Shown here: piece by piece, positions 57,704 through 64,000 of the stretch | Layout of the letters: every line of letters starts with the position of its first letter | How positions within the stretch are numbered: position 1 is the stretch's first letter | Assembly: GCF_018130785.1 (NCBI RefSeq) | Contig: NZ_JAFCJT010000030.1 | Span: 1-64,000 of the forward strand | DNA: 64,000 bases | Direction: 5' to 3' | From: Bradyrhizobium liaoningense | Lineage (GTDB): Bacteria; Pseudomonadota; Alphaproteobacteria; Rhizobiales; Xanthobacteraceae | The notes under the pieces: generated by a model | Told to the model about the DNA's origin: nothing | Databases searched by the model: none | The model's input: the letters and a program-made list of their open reading frames with translations, nothing else | Translations under genes and position numbers: made by a program

Positions 57704-59062
57704 ATGACCCGACTGCATTTCGCCTCCGCGCTCCTGCCCTCGGGCTGGGCCAATGACGTGCAGGTGGTGATCACCGCTGGCGCGATCGCCGAGGTGACGC
57801 CGGGCGTGGCGCCGGCCGCCGGCGACGAACGCCACGCAATCGCGCTTCCGGGACTTGCGAGCCTGCACAGTCACGCCTTCCAGCGCGGGATGGCGGGGCT
57901 GGCCGAGCTGCGCGGCGATAGCACCGATACGTTCTGGACCTGGCGCGACACGATGTACCGCTTCGCGCTGGCGATGACGCCGGACGATGTCGCCGCAGTC
58001 GCTACGCTGCTGTATGTCGAGATGCTCGAACAGGGCTTTACCCACGTCGGCGAATTCCACTACCTCCATCACGATCGCGACGGCTCCCCGTATGCCGACC
58101 TCGCGGAAATGGCTGCGCGCATTGCACAGGCTGCCGAAGCTTCCGGCATTGCGCTGACGCTGCTGCCGAGTTTTTATGCGCATGGCTCGTTCGGCGGGGC
58201 CGCTCCGCATGACGGCCAGCGACGCTTCATCTGCACGGTCGATCAGTTCGCCGCGCTGATGGCTGCGTCGCGCAAGGCGATCGCAAGATTGCCGGGCGCC
58301 AATATCGGCATCGCGCCGCATAGTTTGCGTGCTGTGGCGCCGGGCGAGCTCGCGGCCATCATTCCGCTTGCCGATGGCGGGCCGGTGCATATCCATGCCG
58401 CCGAGCAAGTGAAGGAAGTCGAGGATTGCCTGGCCTGGTCGGGACGACGGCCGGTGCAATGGCTGCTGGAGAACGCGCCCGTCGATCAACGCTGGTGTCT
58501 CATCCATGCGACCCATGCGACGGATGAGGAAGTCGCCGCTTTCGCGAAGACCGGTGCGGTGGCGGGTCTTTGCCCCATCACGGAAGCGAGCCTCGGCGAC
58601 GGCATCTTTCCGGCGCGCGAATTCGTCGATGCCGGCGGCGCGTTCGGTGTGGGCACCGACTCCAACGTGCTGGTCGGCGCAGCCGACGAGCTGCGCCAGC
58701 TCGAATATGGCCAGCGTCTCAAGCATCGCGAGCGCAACGTGCTCTCCTGCGGCGCAGGCCACTCGACGGGACGTACGCTGTTCGACCATGCGCTCGCCGG
58801 CGGCGCGAAGGCGATGGCTCAGGCGGCAGTCGGCCTCACGCCGGGTGCGCGCGCCGATATCGTCACGCTCGACACGGCACATCCGTCGCTTGCGGGACGT
58901 CTGCGCGACGCCGCCATCGACGGATGGATTTTTGCCGGAGGGACTGGCGCGATCGATTGCGTCTGGGCTGGCGGTCACAAGGTCGTCGAAGGCGGCCGAC
59001 ACAGACTGCGCCAGGCCGCGCGCGAACGCTTCAACGGGGCAGTGCGGAGGCTCGTCGCATGA
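57704..59062 (+). CDS. hutF: Formimidoylglutamate deiminase
   Basis: 452 residues, amidohydrolase superfamily. It deiminates N-formimidoyl-glutamate to N-formylglutamate and ammonia, defining the five-step hut route. Metal ligand motifs are LHSHAFQRGMAG, VHIHAAEQ and GVGTDSNVLVGAA. The stop overlaps hutC by four bases. Confidence 0.96.
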   Translation: MTRLHFASALLPSGWANDVQVVITAGAIAEVTPGVAPAAGDERHAIALPGLASLHSHAFQRGMAGLAELRGDSTDTFWTWRDTMYRFALAMTPDDVAAVATLLYVEMLEQGFTHVGEFHYLHHDRDGSPYADLAEMAARIAQAAEASGIALTLLPSFYAHGSFGGAAPHDGQRRFICTVDQFAALMAASRKAIARLPGANIGIAPHSLRAVAPGELAAIIPLADGGPVHIHAAEQVKEVEDCLAWSGRRPVQWLLENAPVDQRWCLIHATHATDEEVAAFAKTGAVAGLCPITEASLGDGIFPAREFVDAGGAFGVGTDSNVLVGAADELRQLEYGQRLKHRERNVLSCGAGHSTGRTLFDHALAGGAKAMAQAAVGLTPGARADIVTLDTAHPSLAGRLRDAAIDGWIFAGGTGAIDCVWAGGHKVVEGGRHRLRQAARERFNGAVRRLVA

Positions 59063-59787
59063 GCCTGGCCACCGATGCCGCCGACCAGCCGACGCTCTAC
59101 AAGCGCATCCGCGCCGACATCGAGAAGCGCATCCTGACCGGTGAATGGCCGCCCGGGCATCGTATCCCGTTCGAGCACGAACTGGTCGCACGTTACGGCT
59201 GCTCGCGCATGACGGTGAACAAGGCGCTGTCGGAGCTCGCGCAAGCCGACCTGATCGAGCGGCGGCGGCGCGCCGGCTCCTTCGTACGCCGGCCGCAGCA
59301 TCTGTCGGCGGTGCTGAAGATCGCAGACATTCGCGCCGAGATCACCGCGCTTGGCCGCGGCTACGGCTACGAGTTGATCGGGCGCAAGCTGCGTGCGGCG
59401 ACCGCCGCCGACCGCGATCGCCTCGGCGTCAAGAAGGCTGGAAAGGTGGTTGCGATCACCTGCCGCCACAGCGCCGACAAGGTGCCTTTTGCGGTCGAAG
59501 ACAGGCTGATCGATCTATCTTCCGTGCCCGACGCGGCGACCGCGGATTTCTCGCGCGAGCCACCCGGCTCATGGCTGCTTCATCATGTCCCATGGACGGA
59601 AGCCGAGCATACGATCAGCGCCATCGTTGCGGATGATCGCACGGCGCAAGCGCTCGACATCGCAATCGGCGCGCCCTGCCTCGTGATCGACCGCTATACC
59701 TGGCGCAGCGCGCGCACCATCACTGCGGTGCGCCTGCTTTACCCCGGTGACTCTCACCGCCTTGTCGCCCGATTCAAGGGGGGCTGA
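59059..59787 (+). CDS. hutC: Histidine utilisation repressor, GntR family
   Basis: 242 residues. The N-terminal winged helix (TLYKRIRADIEKRILTGEWP through GCSRMTVNKALSELAQADLI) binds DNA. The C-terminal UTRA domain (from about 95) binds urocanate, the usual inducer, and ends with YPGDSHRLVARF. It should repress both hut directions through the palindrome at 57650. Confidence 0.95.
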   Translation: MSLATDAADQPTLYKRIRADIEKRILTGEWPPGHRIPFEHELVARYGCSRMTVNKALSELAQADLIERRRRAGSFVRRPQHLSAVLKIADIRAEITALGRGYGYELIGRKLRAATAADRDRLGVKKAGKVVAITCRHSADKVPFAVEDRLIDLSSVPDAATADFSREPPGSWLLHHVPWTEAEHTISAIVADDRTAQALDIAIGAPCLVIDRYTWRSARTITAVRLLYPGDSHRLVARFKGG

Positions 59788-59893
59788 GATGACGATATCG
59801 GCACAAATCGTGCAGCGCTTCGGGCAACGGTCCTTAGGGGCCGACAGAGATCAACAGGACGTCAATCCATCGATCGGCAAGAGGACGACAATC

Positions 59894-60838
59894 ATGCGTA
59901 GTTCAAAGGCATTTGCGACAATCATTGCACTTACGGTCTCCACTCCCGTGCTCGCCGACGACGTCAAGGTCGGCATTGGCATCTCCGGATGGACCGGCTT
60001 CGCGCCGCTGACGCTGGCTAAGGAGGCCGGCATCTTCAAGAAGAACGGGCTCGACGTCACCATCAAGAAGATACCGCAGAAGGACCGCCACCTCGCGATC
60101 GCGTCCGGCGACGTCCAGTGCGCTGCCACGACCGTCGAGACCTGGATCTCGTGGAACGCCAATGGCGTTGCGACCAAGCAGATCTTCCAGCTCGACAAGA
60201 GCTATGGAGCCGACGGCATGGCCGTGCGCAACGATCTCGCATCGATCAAGGACCTCAAGGGCAAGACCGTCGCAGCTTCCGCGCCCGGCACATCGCCCTA
60301 TTTCGCACTGGCCTGGATGCTCAAGAAGAACGGCCTCTCGGTGAAGGACGTCACCGTCGTGAACCTCGAGCCGGCCGCGGCTGCGCAGGCCTTCGTCTCC
60401 GGCCAGAACGACGCCGCGATGACCTATGAGCCGTATCTGTCGACGGTTCGTGCCGCGCCCGACAAGGGCAAGATCATCGCGACCACGCTCGATTACCCCA
60501 TGGTCATGGACACCTTTGGCTGCACGCCGAAGTTCCTCACCGAGAACCCAAAGGCCGCCAAGGCGCTCGCCGACAGCTATTTCGAGGCGCTCGACATGAT
60601 CGCCAAGGACCAGGCCAAGGCCTATGAGATCATGGGTGCCGACGTGAAGCAGACCGGCGAGCAGTTCGGCAACTCGGCAAAATATCTGCGCTGGCAGGAC
60701 AAGGCCGCGAACCAGAAGTTCTTCGCGGGCGATTTCCTGACCTTCAACAAGGACGCCGCCGACCTCCTGCTCGAGATCGGCATCATCAAGGCCGCGCCGA
60801 AGGTCGAGGACCTCTTCGACGCCAGCTACATCAAGTAA
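59894..60838 (+). CDS. ABC transporter substrate-binding protein linked to hut genes
   Basis: 314 residues from ATG 59894, which opens the signal peptide (ending TPVLADDV); an in-frame ATG at 59789 would add a non-signal stretch. Taurine/NMT1-type binding fold with GISGWTGFAPLTLAKEAGIF and VSGQNDAAMTYEP. It serves the permease and ATPase downstream. Placed after hutC, it probably brings in histidine, urocanate or an imidazole or hydantoin derivative. No residue evidence identifies the ligand. Confidence 0.85.
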   Translation: MRSSKAFATIIALTVSTPVLADDVKVGIGISGWTGFAPLTLAKEAGIFKKNGLDVTIKKIPQKDRHLAIASGDVQCAATTVETWISWNANGVATKQIFQLDKSYGADGMAVRNDLASIKDLKGKTVAASAPGTSPYFALAWMLKKNGLSVKDVTVVNLEPAAAAQAFVSGQNDAAMTYEPYLSTVRAAPDKGKIIATTLDYPMVMDTFGCTPKFLTENPKAAKALADSYFEALDMIAKDQAKAYEIMGADVKQTGEQFGNSAKYLRWQDKAANQKFFAGDFLTFNKDAADLLLEIGIIKAAPKVEDLFDASYIK

Positions 60839-60853
60839 ATCTCTCAGGAGCTA

Positions 60854-60879
60854 CCGGCCCCGTCTCGCGGCGGGGCCGG
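60854..60879 (+). terminator. Hairpin between binding-protein and permease genes
   Basis: Perfect 9-bp stem CCGGCCCCG / CGGGGCCGG, 15 bases after the binding-protein stop, without a T run. Typical of a partial terminator or stabilising hairpin that raises binding-protein mRNA over the membrane genes. Confidence 0.55.
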
Positions 60880-60910
60880 CAAACTCGTTCACCGCCCGGA
60901 TTGATCGTTG

Positions 60911-61684
60911 ATGCGTCCCCTGGATCCCGTGACATCGAAGCAGCGCGTGGCTTACGGCCTCGCGTTCTTCGTGCTGTTCGTCGCCCTCTGGTCGTGGGCA
61001 ACGCTCGGCGGCCATGTGTCGAAGACCTTTCTCGCCAACCCGCTGACCATGATGCAGGAAGGCTATGACTTGCTCGCCAAGCAAGGCTTCCTGTTCGACA
61101 TCGGCATGACGATCTGGCGCGTCGTCGGCGGCTTTGCGCTCGCTGCGATCATCGCGGTACCGCTCGGCGTGCTGATGGGCGCCTACAAGCCGGTCGAAGC
61201 GTTCCTCGAACCGTTCGTCTCCTTTGCACGCTATTTGCCTGCCTCGGCCTTTATCCCGCTGTTGATCCTGTGGGCCGGCATCGGCGAGTTGCAGAAGCTG
61301 CTCGTCATCTTCATCGGCTCGGTGTTCCAGATCATCCTGATGATCGCCGTAACCGTGGGCAGCACGCGACGCGATCTGGTCGAGGCGGCCTATACGCTCG
61401 GGGCCAGCGACCGCGGCATCATCCGCCGCGTGCTGCTGCCCTCCTCCGCGCCCGAGATCGCGGAAATCCTGCGGCTGGTGCTCGGCTGGGCCTGGACCTA
61501 CGTCATCGTCGCCGAGCTTATCGGTTCGTCCTCGGGCATCGGCCACATGATCACCGACAGCCAGGCGCTGCTCAACACCGGCCAGATCATCTTCGGCATC
61601 ATCGTGATCGGACTGATCGGTCTCCTCTCGGACTTCATGTTCAAGGCGTTCAACGCCTGGCTGTTTCCGTGGAGGCTCGCATGA
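60911..61684 (+). CDS. ABC transporter permease linked to hut genes
   Basis: 257 residues (ATG 60911 just after a TTG), six hydrophobic spans, SsuC/TauC type. The ATPase-docking loop is EAAYTLGASDRGIIRRVLLP. Stop overlaps the ATPase start by four bases. Confidence 0.9.
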   Translation: MRPLDPVTSKQRVAYGLAFFVLFVALWSWATLGGHVSKTFLANPLTMMQEGYDLLAKQGFLFDIGMTIWRVVGGFALAAIIAVPLGVLMGAYKPVEAFLEPFVSFARYLPASAFIPLLILWAGIGELQKLLVIFIGSVFQIILMIAVTVGSTRRDLVEAAYTLGASDRGIIRRVLLPSSAPEIAEILRLVLGWAWTYVIVAELIGSSSGIGHMITDSQALLNTGQIIFGIIVIGLIGLLSDFMFKAFNAWLFPWRLA

Positions 61685-62466
61685 CCACGCTGAAGATCGA
61701 GCAGGTCTCGCGAACCTTCCCCGCGCGCCACGGCAATGCGCCGACGAGGGCGCTGGAGCCGACCGATCTCACGATCGGCAACAACGACTTCGTCACCATC
61801 CTCGGCCCCTCCGGCTGCGGCAAGTCTACGCTGCTTCGCATCGTCGCCGGTCTCGACCGTCCGACCAGCGGACGCGTCACGCTCGACGGGCGCGAGGTCA
61901 CCGGCCCCGGCGCCGATCGCGGCATGGTGTTCCAGTCCTACACGCTGTTTCCCTGGCTGAGCGTGCGCGAGAACATCGCCTTCGGCCTGCGCGAGCGCGG
62001 CGTGCCCGAGGCGGAGCGGAACAAGATCGCCGATGCCTTCATCCGCCAAGTCGGGCTGTCCGGCTTCGAGAACCACTGGCCGAAGCAGCTCTCCGGCGGC
62101 ATGCAACAGCGCACCGCGATTGCGCGTGCGCTCGCCAACGATCCAAAGATCCTGCTGCTCGACGAGCCCTTTGGTGCGCTCGACAACCAGACCCGCGCCT
62201 TGATGCAGGAAATGCTGCTCGGGATCTGGGAGCGCGACCAGAAGACCGTGCTGTTCGTCACCCACGACATCGAGGAAGCGATCTTCCTCGGCAGCCGCGT
62301 CATCGTGATGAGTGCGCGACCAGGCCGGATCAAGGCCGAGATCAATGTGGACCTGCCGCATCCGCGCTCCTACAAGATCAAGACCACGCCCGAATTCGTC
62401 CAGCTGAAGGAACGGCTGGTCGAGGAGATCCGCACCGAGGCGCTGAAGGTTGCCGAACATGCCTGA
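61681..62466 (+). CDS. ABC transporter ATP-binding protein linked to hut genes
   Basis: 261 residues. Walker A is GPSGCGKST, Q-loop FQSYTLFPW, signature LSGGMQQRTAIARAL, Walker B ILLLDEPFGALD, and H-loop FVTHDIEEA. All motifs are intact, unlike the similar ATPase at 11400. Its stop overlaps the amidase gene by 8 bases. Confidence 0.93.
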   Translation: MTTLKIEQVSRTFPARHGNAPTRALEPTDLTIGNNDFVTILGPSGCGKSTLLRIVAGLDRPTSGRVTLDGREVTGPGADRGMVFQSYTLFPWLSVRENIAFGLRERGVPEAERNKIADAFIRQVGLSGFENHWPKQLSGGMQQRTAIARALANDPKILLLDEPFGALDNQTRALMQEMLLGIWERDQKTVLFVTHDIEEAIFLGSRVIVMSARPGRIKAEINVDLPHPRSYKIKTTPEFVQLKERLVEEIRTEALKVAEHA

Positions 62467-63691
62467 CACCAAGCCGCGTGCCGACGGGCAACGCGTTCTC
62501 GCCGATCTCAATGCGCTCCGCGCCATCGGTGCCTACAAGACCGGCGTGCACAAGCCGACCTTCTCCGAGCCGCACAAGCAGTCGCTGGACTGGCTGGTGC
62601 AGAAGCTGCCCGACGCCGGCCTTACCGCCGCGATCGACGGCATCGGCAATGTGTTCGGCACCAGCGCAAAGCCGGGACCGAAGCTTCTGGCGGGATCGCA
62701 TCTGGAAAGCCAGAACTACGCCGGCTGGCTCGATGGCCCGCTCGGCGTCGTCCTCGCGCTCGAAGCGGCCCGCGTGCTCAATGCCGATCCGTCCGTGAAG
62801 GGCGCTGTCGAAGTCGCCGCCTGGTGCGACGAGGAAGGACACTTTGGGCATTTCCTCGGCTCGCGCTCCTATGTCGGACAAGTGACCGAGGCCGACATCG
62901 ATGCCGCCCGCGACCGCACCAGCGGCCGCACCATGCGCGACGCGCTCGCCGACATGGGGCTCTCGGGCCGCGCACGCATCACCGCCGAGCCCGGACGCCA
63001 CGTCGGATATCTCGAGGCCCATATCGAGCAGGGTGATGTCCTCGAAAGTGGCAAGCTCGCGATCGGTGTCGTGACCTCCATCGTCGGCATCTGGCAATAC
63101 CAGATCAATTTTATCGGCGAGCAGAACCACGCCGGGACCACCCGCATGGCGGCGCGGAAGGACGCCGGCCTCGCGCTGGCCAAATTCTGCATCGCGATAG
63201 ACGAGCGTTTCCCTGCCGCCTGCGGACCGCGCACGGTCTGGACCACCGGCCGCATCACGCTCGATCCCGGCGCGCCGAGCATCATCCCCGGCGGCGCAGA
63301 GATGCTGTTCCAGATCCGCGATGACAACCCCGCTGTCATCGCGCGGCTCGAAGAGCTGCTGCGGACCATGGCGGACGAGGCCAGCGCGAAGGGCCCCTGC
63401 ACCGTCGCCGTGGAGAAGCTGCGTACCGGCGCTCCCGCGATGATGAACGCGGGCATTCAGGACGCAATTGAGGCCGCGAGCAAGGCCCTCGCCGATCGAC
63501 GATCCATCCGCATGCCGAGCGGCGCCGGCCACGACGCGCAGATGCTTGCGACCGTCATGCCCGCGGGCATGCTGTTCGTGCCGTCGATCGGCGGCATCAG
63601 CCACCACTGGACCGAGAACACGGCCGACGCCGATATTGTCACCGGCGCAGAGGTCTTCGTCGACGCCTGCCGCCGTATCTTCAGTCGCTAG
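62459..63691 (+). CDS. M20-family Zn amidase (hydantoinase/carbamoylase type)
   Basis: 410 residues from ATG 62459. Metal and substrate motifs of the allantoate amidohydrolase/N-carbamoyl-amino-acid hydrolase branch: GSHLESQNYAGWLDGPLG, WCDEEGHFGHFLGSR, EAHIEQGDVLE, NHAGTTRMAARKDA and SGAGHDAQML. It splits an N-carbamoyl or similar amide from an amino acid. Co-translated with the ABC importer in the hut region, where hutG is missing, so N-formyl- or N-carbamoyl-glutamate is a plausible substrate. Confidence 0.9.
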   Translation: MPDTKPRADGQRVLADLNALRAIGAYKTGVHKPTFSEPHKQSLDWLVQKLPDAGLTAAIDGIGNVFGTSAKPGPKLLAGSHLESQNYAGWLDGPLGVVLALEAARVLNADPSVKGAVEVAAWCDEEGHFGHFLGSRSYVGQVTEADIDAARDRTSGRTMRDALADMGLSGRARITAEPGRHVGYLEAHIEQGDVLESGKLAIGVVTSIVGIWQYQINFIGEQNHAGTTRMAARKDAGLALAKFCIAIDERFPAACGPRTVWTTGRITLDPGAPSIIPGGAEMLFQIRDDNPAVIARLEELLRTMADEASAKGPCTVAVEKLRTGAPAMMNAGIQDAIEAASKALADRRSIRMPSGAGHDAQMLATVMPAGMLFVPSIGGISHHWTENTADADIVTGAEVFVDACRRIFSR

Positions 63692-64000
63692 AACGACGTG
63701 CCGCCGCCGAACCTGAACTCCTGGACGATGTCGTACTTGCCCTTCGTGATCGGCACGGCATAGTCGAAGCGCAGCGGCCCGAACGGCGACGCCCAGATCA
63801 GGCCGACGCCGACCGACGAGCGCACCGTGTTGCCGTCGTCATACTGCAAGCCGCAGGTCGGGCAGGCCTTGGTGTTGACCTCGCCGGTGGCCGACCACGA
63901 GGTCGGACCCTGGTAACCCCATAGCGAGCCGGCATCGGCGTAGACCGCGCCCTTCAGCCCGACCTCCTTCGGCAGGAACCAGAACGGCATCTGCAATTCC
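63688..64000 (-). CDS. bamA: Outer membrane protein assembly factor BamA, C-terminal part
   Basis: Only the last 103 or so residues are in the window; the 5' part lies beyond the right edge. The final barrel strands are visible (VGVGLIWASPFGPLRFDYAVP, ending EFRFGGGTSF with a terminal Phe), with the conserved Omp85 C-terminal pattern. Contains a CPTC pair in an extracellular loop. It inserts beta-barrel proteins into the outer membrane. It overlaps the convergent amidase stop by four bases. Confidence 0.9.
   Translation of the reverse strand, partial: ELQMPFWFLPKEVGLKGAVYADAGSLWGYQGPTSWSATGEVNTKACPTCGLQYDDGNTVRSSVGVGLIWASPFGPLRFDYAVPITKGKYDIVQEFRFGGGTSF

Overview
The window is high-GC alphaproteobacterial DNA, most likely from Bradyrhizobium. 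The best single pointer is the metallo-beta-lactamase at 42866-43750, which I recognise as a near match to the BJP-1 enzyme of B. japonicum. A FixK/FNR-type box, several dispersed GTCATGGCCGGG...CCCGGGCATGAC palindromic repeats and the general gene content agree with this. I see no rRNA, tRNA, CRISPR array, insertion sequence or replication origin.

Region 1 (about 0.1-34 kb) is a lanthanide-dependent methanol/alcohol oxidation island. Its core is xoxF-xoxG (23020-25431), followed by glutathione-linked formaldehyde oxidation (frmA, gfa). A second PQQ alcohol dehydrogenase lies with its own cytochrome c and binding protein (15614-18568). A third PQQ dehydrogenase is paired with a Rieske protein (31101-33611). 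All three dehydrogenases carry the Asp-x-Asp pair that marks lanthanide-dependent quinoproteins. Around them are lanmodulin (lanM, 14880-15272), a solitary 26-residue PQQ precursor gene (pqqA, 14629-14709), a lut-like ABC system (736-5164) and a quinoprotein relay set (CxxxCW protein, XoxJ, zinc metallohydrolase, SoxYZ-like carrier; 5709-9071). A nitrate/taurine-type ABC transporter, several small exported proteins and a beta-barrel protein complete the set. An AraC-type regulator diverges from xoxF. The metal would be imported and buffered by LanM, PQQ loaded, alcohol oxidised in the periplasm, and formaldehyde oxidised in the cytoplasm through glutathione. A two-subunit molybdenum hydroxylase (27826-30592) could oxidise aldehydes.

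Region 2 (about 34-43.8 kb) is mixed: truncated haemoglobin, 3-hydroxybutyryl-CoA dehydrogenase, a solitary pstS downstream of a FixK box, arsC-tupB convergent with tupA, a protein with five 38-residue acidic repeats, a plug-only TonB-receptor fragment, an esterase and the B3 beta-lactamase.

Region 3 (43.9-53.2 kb) is a leftward operon-like run holding a complete branched-chain-amino-acid-type ABC importer and a three-subunit molybdenum hydroxylase of unknown substrate. It faces a TetR regulator across two operator-like dyads.

Region 4 (53.2-63.7 kb) is histidine utilisation: hutI-hutH-hutU leftward and hutF-hutC rightward from a perfect 20-bp palindrome. A three-gene ABC importer and an M20 amidase follow hutC. 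hutG is missing, and the amidase is a candidate for the last step. The window ends in the 3' end of bamA.
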